Of a stretch of DNA of 33,821 nucleotides, positions 25,126 to 33,412 are shown one piece after another. The stretch is from NCBI GenBank assembly GCA_947627195.1, contig CANQVC010000015.1, positions 1 through 33,821 of the forward strand. The letters are read 5' to 3'. The notes below the pieces were generated by a model that saw only the letters and a program-made list of their open reading frames with translations, did no database searches and was not told the origin of the DNA. Both the position numbers and the translations under genes were made by a program. Every line of letters starts with the position of its first letter. The first letter of the stretch is position 1. This stretch comes from an uncultured Bacilli bacterium (GTDB taxonomy: Bacteria > Bacillota_I > Bacilli_A > ML615J-28 > CAG-698).

Positions 25126-26314
25126 AAATAATAAATCTATTCAATTCATATTTGATAATTTTAAGAAAAATAATTATGAATGTTATTTAGTTGGTGGCGC
25201 AGTTAGAGATATTCTTTTAAATAAAGAACCAGACGATTATGATTTTACAACAAATGCAACTCCTGATGAAATAAAAGAAATTTTTCACGATTTCCCAAAT
25301 TTAAATTATGGATCTCATCATGGAACTGTAACTATAATTATTGATAATATACCTTATGAAATTACCACATATCGTATTGATGGTAAATATCTTGATTATC
25401 GTCATCCAACTAATGTTTCATATACAAAGTCATTAAAAGACGATTTATCTCGGCGTGATTTAACAATCAATGCTTTTGCAATAACAAAAGATGATAACAA
25501 TAATTTTAAAATTGTTGATTATTTTAATGGTTTAGATGATTTAAAAAATCATGTTATTAAATGTATTGGTAATCCATCTGATAGATTTAATGAAGATGCT
25601 TTAAGAATATTAAGAACTCTTCGTTTTGCATGTCAATTAGGATATACAATAGAAGAAGAAACTAGTAATGCTATTATTTCTTGTTCTAAATTACTAAATT
25701 ATATTAGTATTGAAAGAATTATAAGTGAAATAAAAAAGATGATTATTCATTCATGCAGTGATATCATAAATAAATATTCATCTGTTTTTATGAAAAGAAT
25801 TTATATTCTTAATGATAAATCTTTAAAGAAAACCGCCAAAATTATAGATTCAGTTGATCCAATATTTGAATGTAGATTTGCGACATTTTTTGTTCCAATT
25901 AAAAATATTGAAAATTTAAGTACATTTATTAAAAGACTTAGAATTTCTAATGAATCAAATGAATTAATATGTGCATTATATAATGAGAAGAAAATGAAAA
26001 TACCTAAAACATCTTATCAAATGCGGAAAGTTTTAGGTAAATATCAAGATAAAACTGAAATAATTTTACGTTTTACTTGTCAAATTCAAAAAAAAGATTT
26101 AACTAATGTGTTACAATTATACATGAAAGAACTAGGAAGTTGCTATTGTTTAAAAAAATTAAAAATTAATGGTAATGATTTAATTAATTTGGGTATTAAT
26201 GATGGCTTTAAAATTAAAAATTGTTTAAATGAAGTTTTAGATAAAGTCATGTTAGGTAATATCGATAATAATTTTGATGATTTAATTAATTATATTAAAA
26301 ACCATTATTTATAA
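25109..26314 (+). CDS. cca: CCA-adding tRNA nucleotidyltransferase
   Basis: It belongs to the class II nucleotidyltransferase family that adds or repairs the CCA end of tRNAs. The head carries YLVGGAVRDILL and DDYDFTT, with metal-binding Asp43 and Asp45. The neck has the nucleotide-selecting RRDLTINAFA and then DRFNEDALRILRTLRFACQLG, covering motifs B to D. A helical tail follows to residue 401. Both tRNA genes in the window encode CCA, so a repair role is likely. AAGGAG (25096-25101) lies 7 bp before ATG 25109 inside the HAD gene; a second ATG at 25112 is an equally possible start. A poly(A) polymerase relative cannot be fully excluded, but the motif set and lineage favour CCA addition. Confidence 0.93.
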   Translation: MMELIKNNKSIQFIFDNFKKNNYECYLVGGAVRDILLNKEPDDYDFTTNATPDEIKEIFHDFPNLNYGSHHGTVTIIIDNIPYEITTYRIDGKYLDYRHPTNVSYTKSLKDDLSRRDLTINAFAITKDDNNNFKIVDYFNGLDDLKNHVIKCIGNPSDRFNEDALRILRTLRFACQLGYTIEEETSNAIISCSKLLNYISIERIISEIKKMIIHSCSDIINKYSSVFMKRIYILNDKSLKKTAKIIDSVDPIFECRFATFFVPIKNIENLSTFIKRLRISNESNELICALYNEKKMKIPKTSYQMRKVLGKYQDKTEIILRFTCQIQKKDLTNVLQLYMKELGSCYCLKKLKINGNDLINLGINDGFKIKNCLNEVLDKVMLGNIDNNFDDLINYIKNHYL

Positions 26315-26344
26315 TTATTTTCCTTTATCTTTTTTTAAAAAAAA

Positions 26345-26380
26345 GAAAAGACCGATAGTGGGAACTCTATCAGCCTTTTC
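26345..26380 (+). terminator. Hairpin after cca, possible terminator
   Basis: gaaaag (26345-26350) pairs with cttttc (26375-26380), and gatag (26354-26358) with ctatc (26367-26371), separated by a 3 x 3 internal loop. The T-run lies within the stem rather than after it, so termination may be weak. It could also be a leader element of the cvpA gene. Confidence 0.4.
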
Positions 26381-26401
26381 ATAAAGATTGAGGGAAATTT
26401 A

Positions 26402-26417
26402 CACTTTTCTCAAAGTG
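26402..26417 (+). other. Small hairpin in the cvpA leader
   Basis: cacttt and aaagtg pair perfectly around a tctc loop. It lies 60 bp before cvpA, next to a poorly defined promoter (possible TTTACA at 26398, TATATT at 26422). No T-tract follows, so a terminator is unlikely. Confidence 0.35.
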
Positions 26418-26476
26418 CACCTATATTATACATGCGATTTCTTAAGAATAACTTAAAATAGAAAGGAATTTTTAAA

Positions 26477-27190
26477 ATGGGAATTATTGACATCGTAATT
26501 ATTGTAGTATTAGCATTGCTTGTATTGATTGGTGTGTTCAAAGGATTGTTTAAACAATTACTTGGAACGTTTGCTTTATTTATTGCTATCATATTAGCAT
26601 TTCTTGTTTGTAAACCTGTTAGTGCCGCCCTTGATAAATCAAGTTTAGGTGAAAATTTAAGTGAGAAAATCACTGGATGGGTTTCAGAAAAAAGTGATTT
26701 GTTTACTGAATCTATTCAAAATACTGATGAATCAGTTATTAATGAAGCGTTAAGTGAAGTAGGTATTCCTAAATTTCTGCATAAAATTATTATAAATGAA
26801 GCTGTTGAAAAAATAGATGATATGAATCTTGGGGAATATGTTGGTTTACGACTAGCTCATTTTGCCATTGTATGTATATCATTTATTGTACTATTTATTG
26901 TAATATTTATTTTATTAAAAGTTTTATCGCATATTTTATCCAAAATCATTCATGGCACATTACTTGCACCAGTTGATAGGGTATTAGGTGGTGTTGTAGG
27001 CTTTATTAAAGCTGCAATGATAGTTAGTATTGTAATGATATTTTTATCTTTTTTAGCAAGTCTTGTACCAAGTATTAATGATTTTGTAATTGAAGATATG
27101 AAAATTAATGCTGAGGGATTTGGAATTGCAAAATTCTTTTATACAAATAATCCATTGTTAACACTTATTTCTAAATATGTGTTTAAATAA
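26477..27190 (+). CDS. cvpA: CvpA family membrane protein
   Basis: This 237-residue protein has the CvpA four-helix plan. Helices lie at about 4-19 and 28-45, then a soluble loop of about 80 residues, then helices at about 130-152 and 172-195. VDRVLGGVVGFIKAA is the family's Gly-rich motif before the last helix. CvpA is needed for colicin V production in E. coli and affects envelope integrity in several bacteria; its molecular job is unclear. This is the normal-length version of the domain that begins the giant protein at 262, and both share the topology placing the C-terminus outside. GAAAGGAA lies about 9 bp before the ATG. Rubrerythrin follows 21 bp downstream, probably in the same transcript. 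Confidence 0.92.
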   Translation: MGIIDIVIIVVLALLVLIGVFKGLFKQLLGTFALFIAIILAFLVCKPVSAALDKSSLGENLSEKITGWVSEKSDLFTESIQNTDESVINEALSEVGIPKFLHKIIINEAVEKIDDMNLGEYVGLRLAHFAIVCISFIVLFIVIFILLKVLSHILSKIIHGTLLAPVDRVLGGVVGFIKAAMIVSIVMIFLSFLASLVPSINDFVIEDMKINAEGFGIAKFFYTNNPLLTLISKYVFK

Positions 27191-27211
27191 ATTAAAAGGA
27201 GGTTTTAAAAA

Positions 27212-27745
27212 ATGGAATTAAAAGGATCAAAGACAGAAAAAAATTTAATGACAGCTTTTGCTGGTGAATCGCAAGCTCGTAATAAATATACTTATTACGC
27301 TAGTGTTGCAAAAAAAGCAGGTTTTGAACAAATTGCCGCAATTTTTGAAGAAACAGCTAATAACGAAAAAGAACATGCTAAATTATGGTTTAAACAACTT
27401 GGTTTATTAAAAACAACTGAAGAAAACTTATTAGCTGCAGCCTGTGGTGAACATGAAGAATGGACAGAAATGTACAAAGAATTTGCCCAAACAGCAAAAG
27501 AAGAAGGATTTTTAAAATTAGCCGCAATGTTTGAAGGTGTTGCAGCAATTGAAAAACATCATGAAGAAAGATATCGTGCTTTATTAAAAAATATTGAAGA
27601 AGGTAAAGTATTTAATAAAAATGGGGAAACTGCTTGGGTTTGTCGTAATTGTGGACATATTCATTTTGGTAAAGAAGCTCCTGAAGTATGTCCAGTATGT
27701 GCTCATCCAAAAGCATATTTTGAAGTTTTAAAAGAAAATTATTAA
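27212..27745 (+). CDS. rbr: Rubrerythrin
   Basis: This non-haem iron peroxidase reduces hydrogen peroxide in anaerobes, usually with electrons from NADH-linked rubredoxin-type carriers. The ferritin-like four-helix domain (about 1-135) has [21 protein letters not shown] and IEKHHEERY, supplying the Glu and His ligands of the diiron site. The C-terminal rubredoxin-like domain has WVCRNCG and CPVCAHP, with cysteines 144, 147, 160 and 163 binding one iron. The length of 177 residues is typical. AAAGGAGG precedes the ATG by about 9 bp. It points to an anaerobic or microaerobic organism. Probable co-transcription with cvpA is inferred from the 21-bp gap. Confidence 0.97.
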   Translation: MELKGSKTEKNLMTAFAGESQARNKYTYYASVAKKAGFEQIAAIFEETANNEKEHAKLWFKQLGLLKTTEENLLAAACGEHEEWTEMYKEFAQTAKEEGFLKLAAMFEGVAAIEKHHEERYRALLKNIEEGKVFNKNGETAWVCRNCGHIHFGKEAPEVCPVCAHPKAYFEVLKENY

Positions 27746-27766
27746 TTAATACCAATAAATTATATA

Positions 27767-27822
27767 GTAAACACGAAAAGTTTTGTTTAAACTTAAAGAT
27801 ACTTTTTTGTGTTTGCTTTTTT
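27767..27822 (+). terminator. Terminator of rbr
   Basis: gtaaacac (27767-27774) pairs with gtgtttgc (27809-27816). The stem is extended inward by gaaaag/cttttt-type pairs, and T6 follows at 27817-27822. The -35 of the next promoter lies in its right arm. Confidence 0.75.
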
Positions 27823-27841
27823 ATATATTTCATGATATAAT
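27813..27841 (+). promoter_or_regulatory. Promoter of the GNAT-phosphoesterase pair
   Basis: TTGCTT (27813-27818), 17 bp, TATAAT (27836-27841), with TGA as an extended -10. The -35 overlaps the right arm and U-tract of the rbr terminator. Confidence 0.65.
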
Positions 27842-27883
27842 TGTTATGTATAAAAATTTATAATATATAAGTTGGTGAATTAA

Positions 27884-29026
27884 ATGGTTGTTATAAAAGA
27901 AGTAAAAACAAAAAAAGATTTAAAAAAATTTGTTGAATTTCCAAATATATTATATAAAGATAATCCTTATTATTGTCCACCAATGTATGGTGATGAATTA
28001 AAAACTTTTATACCTAATAAAAATCCTGTTTTTGATTTTTGTGAAAGCAAACAGTTTTTAGCATTCCAAAATAATAAAATTGTTGGTAGAATTGGAGCTA
28101 TTATAAGTCATGCTCATATAAAGAAACAAAATAAAAAACAAATTCGTTTTACTCGATTTGATGCAATTGATGATATTAATGTTACGAAAGCATTATTTAA
28201 CGCAGTTGCAACTTATGCCAAAGAAAATGGTCTTGATGAAATAATTGGACCACTTGGCTTTGTTGATACAGATCGTGAAGGAATGTTAATCGATGGATTT
28301 GATGAATATAATTTATCTATTACTATATATAATGCTCCATATTATATTGAACATATGAAAGCATTGAACTTTCAAAAAGATGTTGATTGGTTTGAATATC
28401 AAATTACATTACCTGAAAAAATAGATCCTAGAATATCAGAATTATCTGATAGAATTATGGAAAAAAGAGGATACCATTTAATTCATTTTAAAAAGAATAA
28501 AGATATTTTTCCATATGCAAGACAAGCATTTGAGGTAATTAATGATGCATTTGAAAAATTATATGCTACAGTCCCATTAACAGATCATTTAATTGATCAA
28601 TATTTACATGATTATATTCCAATTGTTAATCGTGATTATGTTTATGTAGTTTGTGATAAAGATGAAAAAGTAATTGGATTTGGCTTACTTGTTCCATCTC
28701 TTGCCAAAGCATGTCATAAAACAAATGGTCACATGTTTCCATTTGGTTGGATTCGTTTCTTAAAAGCCTTAAAAAGTAAGAAAAATGATATTCTAGAAAT
28801 GTATTTCATTGCTGTATTGCCTGAATATCAAAGAAGTGGTGTGAATGTTATTATTTTAAATGAGGCAATGAAAACTTGTATTAAAAATAATATAAGAATT
28901 GCGGAAACTGGACCTGAACTAGAATATAATGTAGATGTTCAAGGTTTATGGAAAAGTTTTAATGCAAGACAACATCGTAAAAGAAGAAGTTGGATTGCTA
29001 AAATAGATGATTTAAATTTAGATTAG
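27884..29026 (+). CDS. GNAT-like N-acetyltransferase family protein (YghO-type)
   Basis: This 380-residue protein resembles the long, E. coli YghO-like acyltransferase family. The N-terminus has the typical VEFPNILYKDNPYYCPP opening, then NKIVGRIGAI. The middle has IIGPLGFVDTDREGMLIDGF. The C-terminal half carries a GNAT-like core, VIGFGLLVPS and MYFIAVLPEYQRSGVNVIILNEA, matching the acetyl-CoA-binding motif A pattern Q/R-x-x-G-x-G/N only loosely. The substrate is unknown. It is cytosolic by sequence, with no membrane segment. The next gene begins 8 nt after its stop, and that gene's AGGAGG overlaps the TAG stop, so the two are an operon. Function by family similarity only. Confidence 0.75.
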   Translation: MVVIKEVKTKKDLKKFVEFPNILYKDNPYYCPPMYGDELKTFIPNKNPVFDFCESKQFLAFQNNKIVGRIGAIISHAHIKKQNKKQIRFTRFDAIDDINVTKALFNAVATYAKENGLDEIIGPLGFVDTDREGMLIDGFDEYNLSITIYNAPYYIEHMKALNFQKDVDWFEYQITLPEKIDPRISELSDRIMEKRGYHLIHFKKNKDIFPYARQAFEVINDAFEKLYATVPLTDHLIDQYLHDYIPIVNRDYVYVVCDKDEKVIGFGLLVPSLAKACHKTNGHMFPFGWIRFLKALKSKKNDILEMYFIAVLPEYQRSGVNVIILNEAMKTCIKNNIRIAETGPELEYNVDVQGLWKSFNARQHRKRRSWIAKIDDLNLD

Positions 29027-29034
29027 GAGGATAT

Positions 29035-30996
29035 ATGAAGAAATTATTATTTTGTTTTAGTGTTATTTTAATTTTATTTTTATGTATAACAATTAATGTT
29101 AATGCCAAAGAAGTTACAACGTTTTATCGTTATCTAAATGTTAGTTTAGGTGAAACATATGAAACAGCAGGTGTAAATTATCAATCTAATGTTGCTGGAA
29201 CAAAAGTAGTTTATAGTGAAAATAGTTCATTTTCTAATGCTAAAACTATTAATCCTACTGAAACAAAATGGCATTTTGATAAAATTGATACATCATCTGA
29301 TTCAAGTTATGATGATTTCAAAGAAAGATTTATTTGTAAAGCCCAATTAAATGATTTACAAGAAAATACTAAATATTATTATAAAGTCACATATCAAAAC
29401 AATGAAAGTCCTGTATATTCATTTGTTTCAGGATCTTCATCTAAAACTAAGACAACATTTGGATTTGTAACTGATACACAAGCATATGGACAATATTATT
29501 CAAGAGCTAATACCGCAATTACTAATATGTTAGCCAAAAAGCCCGATACTTCCTTTTTACTAGTTACAGGTGATATAGTAGATAGAGGTGGTATAGAAAA
29601 TGAATGGATTAATTTCTTTGATAATACTAAAGCTATTCAAAATATAGCTTGGGCAACAATTCCAGGTAATCATGAATATTATCATTCATCTGCATCAGGA
29701 TATGTTAGTGCAGAAATTTATAATCAATTTTTAAATAATCCTAATAATGGACCACAAGAAAGACTTAATTCAACATATTATTTTAGATACAATAATATTT
29801 TATTTATTATGTTAGATACAATTCGTTCTGATGCATATACTGAAACAAAAGAATGGTTTAAAACAGTCGTTGATGAAAATCCGTCTGATTATATTTTTGT
29901 TGGTATGCATTCAGGACCATATTCATTAGGATATTATGCATCAGCAGCTCAAAGTTCATATTCTAAATTTAATGATTTATTTGAAGAGTGTGGAGTTGAT
30001 ATGGTATTCAGTGGACATGAACATATTTTTGCTTATACATTTCCAATGTTAAACAAGCAAAAAAATGAGTCAGGTATTACTTATGTAATTGGTTCAGCTG
30101 GTGGTAATAAGAGTAGTAATCCTGATAATTATACCCAAGCAGAACAAAAGAAGTGGTATCAAGAAAATAAAGATTTCTTTGAATATTATAGTGTTCGTAA
30201 TTTAAGTACATGTTCTATTGATGTCGATGGATCAACAATTAAAGTTACATTAATTGATGAACAAGGTAATGAAGTTAAATCTTTTGAAAGAACTGGTGGA
30301 GTTGAAAAAGCTAAGAAATATGCTAATAGTGTTGTTAATGAAAAATCAAATACATCAAATTTAAATGAAAGATATTATGATGAAGTAAATAATATCAAAG
30401 ATGAATTTAATAAAAAAATGAATAATGCAACATCTAAATTAGATATTGATAATGCTAGAAAAGAAGCTAGTGATAAATTAGATTTAATAATTGAAAAAAA
30501 TAAAGCTTGTAAAGAAGTTGAAAATAGATATGATAGTAGTAAATATTATGATCCTCAATTACAAGAATTAAATAACATTATTAAAAATGGTATTAATTCT
30601 ATTGATAGTGCTATTGAAATAAATGATATAAAAGATAAACAAACTAATACCTTTGTAGCTATTGGTAAAGTTCCAACAAAAACAATTATTGATAATAAAA
30701 CAAATGATTTATTAATCTTTTCTCAAGATATTATCTTAAAAGATTTATCAACGAAACAAGAAGAAGATTATACAAAATTTGTTGATGAAAAAATGAATGA
30801 ATTAAAGCAAGTGGTCTCAACAATAGATTTGGATGACAAATATAATCAATTAACAATTGAAATTGAAACTTATTATAATGAATTGACTGCCAAAAAATCA
30901 GGTTGTAAAAATGCAAAAGATTCAATAATTTATATTATTGCTGCTTTATCATTATTATCAATTAGTTTATTGTTTGGATTTAAGAAAAAAGATTAA
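29035..30996 (+). CDS. Secreted, membrane-anchored metallophosphoesterase (purple acid phosphatase-like)
   Basis: It has a signal peptide (1-24, ending VNAKE), an Fn3-like N-terminal domain typical of purple acid phosphatases (about 30-135), and a calcineurin-type phosphoesterase domain (about 140-380). The motifs are FVTDTQA (Asp147), GDIVDRG (Asp180), GNHEYY (Asn212, His213), GMHSG (His292) and GHEHIF (His328, His330). The usual D-x-H first motif reads D-T-Q, so one metal ligand is replaced. Residues 400-625 are helical, Lys-, Asn- and Asp-rich, probably a stalk. The end is SGC, a membrane helix (about 630-648) and a KKKD tail, an anchor-like C-terminus without LPXTG. It likely hydrolyses phosphoesters outside the cell; the substrate is unknown. 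Confidence 0.88.
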   Translation: MKKLLFCFSVILILFLCITINVNAKEVTTFYRYLNVSLGETYETAGVNYQSNVAGTKVVYSENSSFSNAKTINPTETKWHFDKIDTSSDSSYDDFKERFICKAQLNDLQENTKYYYKVTYQNNESPVYSFVSGSSSKTKTTFGFVTDTQAYGQYYSRANTAITNMLAKKPDTSFLLVTGDIVDRGGIENEWINFFDNTKAIQNIAWATIPGNHEYYHSSASGYVSAEIYNQFLNNPNNGPQERLNSTYYFRYNNILFIMLDTIRSDAYTETKEWFKTVVDENPSDYIFVGMHSGPYSLGYYASAAQSSYSKFNDLFEECGVDMVFSGHEHIFAYTFPMLNKQKNESGITYVIGSAGGNKSSNPDNYTQAEQKKWYQENKDFFEYYSVRNLSTCSIDVDGSTIKVTLIDEQGNEVKSFERTGGVEKAKKYANSVVNEKSNTSNLNERYYDEVNNIKDEFNKKMNNATSKLDIDNARKEASDKLDLIIEKNKACKEVENRYDSSKYYDPQLQELNNIIKNGINSIDSAIEINDIKDKQTNTFVAIGKVPTKTIIDNKTNDLLIFSQDIILKDLSTKQEEDYTKFVDEKMNELKQVVSTIDLDDKYNQLTIEIETYYNELTAKKSGCKNAKDSIIYIIAALSLLSISLLFGFKKKD

Positions 30997-31038
30997 TTAT
31001 ATTTACTAATAATATTTAAAAATTAGCAAAAATTTAAA

Positions 31039-31067
31039 TTGACTTTTGCATGTAAAAAGTGTATAAT
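31039..31067 (+). promoter_or_regulatory. Promoter of the rplU operon
   Basis: TTGACT (31039-31044), 17 bp, TATAAT (31062-31067). It leaves a leader of about 90 nt before rplU. Confidence 0.8.
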
Positions 31068-31074
31068 ATATATT

Positions 31075-31150
31075 GTTGTGGAATGCAACCGCACAGAATG
31101 GGTTTTAAGTGATATTTCCACCCTAATGGCGTGTCTTAAAATTATGTAAA
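31075..31150 (+). promoter_or_regulatory. L21 (rplU) leader RNA
   Basis: The leader carries the sequence aaccgcacagaatgggtt and pairs ttttaag (31103-31109) with cttaaaa (31135-31141), enclosing a small cca/tgg hairpin. Position, the CCGCACAGA-type motif and the rplU-prp-rpmA context fit the L21 leader known in Bacillota, proposed to bind L21 and autoregulate the operon. The family match is from memory of the motif, not an alignment. Confidence 0.55.
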
Positions 31151-31162
31151 GGAGGTATGCAA

Positions 31163-31462
31163 ATGTTCGCAATTATTGAAACTGGTGGTAAACAATATCG
31201 TGTTTCTGAAAATGATTTTCTTTTCATTGAAAAAATTGAAGGAGAAGAAGGAGCAAATGTTGTTTTTGATAAAGTTTTAATGTCTGATGGTAAGATTGGA
31301 ACTCCATATGTTGAAGGTGCTAAAGTTAATGCAACCATTGTTAAACAAGGTAGAGCTCCAAAAATCATAGTTTATAAATATAAATCTAAGAAAAATTACC
31401 ATAAAAAACAAGGTCATAGACAACCATTTACTAAAGTGCAAATTACTTCAATTGAAGGTTAA
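31163..31462 (+). CDS. rplU: 50S ribosomal protein L21
   Basis: This 99-residue ribosomal protein begins [18 protein letters not shown], the standard L21 opening. It ends with the 23S rRNA-binding [28 protein letters not shown]. An in-frame ATG lies six bases upstream at 31157, but that leaves only about 1 bp after GGAGG; ATG 31163 gives 7 bp and the conserved N-terminus. It is the first gene of the rplU-prp-rpmA operon; prp starts 2 nt after its stop. Confidence 0.97.
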   Translation: MFAIIETGGKQYRVSENDFLFIEKIEGEEGANVVFDKVLMSDGKIGTPYVEGAKVNATIVKQGRAPKIIVYKYKSKKNYHKKQGHRQPFTKVQITSIEG

Positions 31463-31464
31463 TT

Positions 31465-31776
31465 ATGATTATTGCTTCTGTTAACATTATGGATAATAAC
31501 CTTTTAATAGAAGTAAAAGGTCATTCTGGATATGATGAATTAGGTAAAGATATTGTTTGTAGTTCTGTATCAACAGCAATGTATATGACAGTTAATCTTT
31601 TAGAAAAAATGAAAGAAAATATTTCATTTAATGCTGATGATAAAATACCTAAAATGATATTAAATGTCAATAAAACTAATTCTTCACAAATTGTATTTGA
31701 AAATTTATTAGAAACATTACGAGGGATTGAACAACAATATCCTCAATATTTAAAAATAAAAGAAGTAAGGAGGTAA
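31465..31776 (+). CDS. prp: Ribosomal-processing cysteine protease Prp
   Basis: Prp removes the N-terminal extension of ribosomal protein L27 in Bacillota, a step essential in Staphylococcus aureus. The 103-residue product has the family signature GHSGYDELGKDIVCSSVS, with catalytic His20 and Cys32 twelve residues apart as expected. It lies, as usual, between rplU and rpmA. The ATG is 2 nt after the rplU stop; GAAGG in the end of rplU can serve as ribosome site, so translational coupling is likely. Its last codons and stop overlap the AAGGAGG of rpmA. The matching cleavage site is present in the downstream L27. Confidence 0.95.
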   Translation: MIIASVNIMDNNLLIEVKGHSGYDELGKDIVCSSVSTAMYMTVNLLEKMKENISFNADDKIPKMILNVNKTNSSQIVFENLLETLRGIEQQYPQYLKIKEVRR

Positions 31777-31782
31777 ACTCTC

Positions 31783-32064
31783 ATGTTATTTATGAATATT
31801 CAATTTTTTGCTTCGAAAAAAGCTGCAGGTTCAACAAAAAATGGTCGTGATTCTCATGCTAAACGTTTAGGAGCTAAGAAGAGTGATCTTGAATTTGCAA
31901 CTGCTGGTTCAATCATTTATCGCCAAAGAGGAACTGTAATTTATCCAGGTAATAATGTAGGTAAAGGTGGAGATGACACATTATTTGCATTAATTGATGG
32001 ATATGTAAAATATGAAAGAAAAGGCAAAAATAAAAAACAAGTTTCTGTATATAGTGAGAAATAA
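31783..32064 (+). CDS. rpmA: 50S ribosomal protein L27 with cleavable N-terminal extension
   Basis: This 93-residue L27 has the mature motif [20 protein letters not shown] followed by [10 protein letters not shown], whose N-terminal tail reaches the peptidyl transferase centre. Ahead of it is the extension MLFMNIQFF, which matches the Prp site (Asn, hydrophobic, Gln, Phe, Phe, then Ala), so cleavage before Ala10 is expected. Ile6 replaces the usual Leu. The ATG at 31783 lies 9 bp after AAGGAGG; starting at the Met at 31792 would remove half of the extension and lengthen spacing to 18 bp. Confidence 0.97.
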   Translation: MLFMNIQFFASKKAAGSTKNGRDSHAKRLGAKKSDLEFATAGSIIYRQRGTVIYPGNNVGKGGDDTLFALIDGYVKYERKGKNKKQVSVYSEK

Positions 32065-32068
32065 AAAT

Positions 32069-32093
32069 ATGCACTTTTATAAGTGCATTTTTT
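32069..32093 (+). terminator. Terminator after rpmA
   Basis: atgcactt (32069-32076) pairs perfectly with aagtgcat (32081-32088) around ttat, followed by T6. It separates rpmA from obg, although no clear promoter lies in the 19 bp before ATG 32113, so obg may depend on read-through. Confidence 0.85.
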
Positions 32094-32112
32094 AAAATAA
32101 AGGAGGCATATA

Positions 32113-33390
32113 ATGTTTGTTGATGATGTCAAATTTACTGTCGTTGCTGGAAATGGTGGCAATGGTGCAGTTTCGTTTCGTCATGAAAAATATGTTGCTA
32201 AAGGTGGTCCTTATGGTGGTAATGGCGGAAAAGGCGGTAGTATAATATTTGTTGGTGATCAAGGCTTAACTACATTACTAGATTTAAAATATCGAAAAAA
32301 AATAACTGCTGATAATGGTGAAAATGGTATGACTAAAAATATGTTTGGTAAAGATGCCAAAGATATTTATATTCATGTTCCAATTGGTAGTGTAATATAT
32401 GATGCTGATTTAAATATTGTAATTGCTGATATAACAAAACATAATCAAGAAGCAATTATTGCTAAAGGTGGAAAAGGTGGTAGAGGTAATACAGCATTTG
32501 CAACTGCTCGTATTCCTGCTCCACAATTTGCCGAAAAAGGCGAGCCAGGAGAAACAAAAAATATTCATATTGAATTAAAAGTTTTAGCTGATGTTGGCAT
32601 TGTTGGTTTTCCAAGTGTTGGTAAATCAACATTAATTTCTGTTTGTTCAGCTGCTAAACCTAAAATAGCTGATTATCATTTTACAACATTAGTTCCTAAT
32701 TTAGGTGTTGTTAAAGTTAAAGATGGAAGAAGTTTTGTTATGGCTGATTTACCTGGTTTAATTGAAGGAGCATCCCAAGGAGCAGGATTAGGCATTCAAT
32801 TTTTACGTCATATTGAAAGGACAAGAGTAATTGTTCATGTTATAGATATGTCCGCATTTGAAGGAAGAAATCCAATTGAAGATTATCAAAAAATAATCAA
32901 AGAATTAAAAGAATATAATGAAGAATTATTACTTCGCCCACAAATTATTGCTGCTAATAAAATGGATATTCCTTCATCTCATATTAATTTACAATTATTT
33001 AAAGAAGCATATCCCAATTTAAAAATTATTCCTATTAGTGCTTTTACAAAAGATAATTTAGATGAATTGTTGTATGAAATTGCTAATACATTAGATACTA
33101 TTTCTATTAATGAATTTACAAATTCTAAGGTCGATGAAGTTGTTGAATATAAATTTATTCCACAAGAAGAACCTTTTCATATTGAAAAAACTGCAGAAGG
33201 AATATATAATGTTGTAGGTCCAGTAATTAAGAAAATGTTTGATGCAACTGATTTTAATCGTGAAGAAAGTGTTAAAATGTTTGCAAGAAGAATAAGACAT
33301 TTAGGCGTTGATGATAAATTACGTGAATTAGGCGTTAAGCATGGCGATACTGTTTATATACTCGGATATGAATTTGAATTTTTTGATTAA
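32113..33390 (+). CDS. obg: Obg-family GTPase (CgtA)
   Basis: Obg is an essential GTPase of 50S ribosome assembly that also links to (p)ppGpp and sporulation or stress control in Bacillota. The N-terminal glycine-rich Obg domain (1-158) has FTVVAGNGGNGAVSFRHEKY and GGPYGGNGGKGG. The GTPase domain has G1 GFPSVGKST (165-173), a G2 Thr in HFTTL, G3 DLPGL, G4 NKMD and G5 ISA. The C-terminal OCT domain (about 345-425) is present and ends LGVKHGDTVYILGYEFEF. The length of 425 residues is typical. AAAGGAGG lies 6 bp before the ATG. Position after rpmA is the usual one in Bacillota. Confidence 0.98.
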   Translation: MFVDDVKFTVVAGNGGNGAVSFRHEKYVAKGGPYGGNGGKGGSIIFVGDQGLTTLLDLKYRKKITADNGENGMTKNMFGKDAKDIYIHVPIGSVIYDADLNIVIADITKHNQEAIIAKGGKGGRGNTAFATARIPAPQFAEKGEPGETKNIHIELKVLADVGIVGFPSVGKSTLISVCSAAKPKIADYHFTTLVPNLGVVKVKDGRSFVMADLPGLIEGASQGAGLGIQFLRHIERTRVIVHVIDMSAFEGRNPIEDYQKIIKELKEYNEELLLRPQIIAANKMDIPSSHINLQLFKEAYPNLKIIPISAFTKDNLDELLYEIANTLDTISINEFTNSKVDEVVEYKFIPQEEPFHIEKTAEGIYNVVGPVIKKMFDATDFNREESVKMFARRIRHLGVDDKLRELGVKHGDTVYILGYEFEFFD

Positions 33391-33412
33391 TTAAATTTTG
33401 AAAGGTATTAAA

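Noticed and set aside
26345-26476. Known riboswitch before cvpA
   Set aside because: Two hairpins are present, but I could match them to no riboswitch consensus I know (preQ1, SAM, purine, glycine or T-box).
31157-31162. Two extra residues at the start of L21 (ATG 31157)
   Set aside because: Only about 1 bp would separate it from GGAGG; the conserved L21 start is at 31163.
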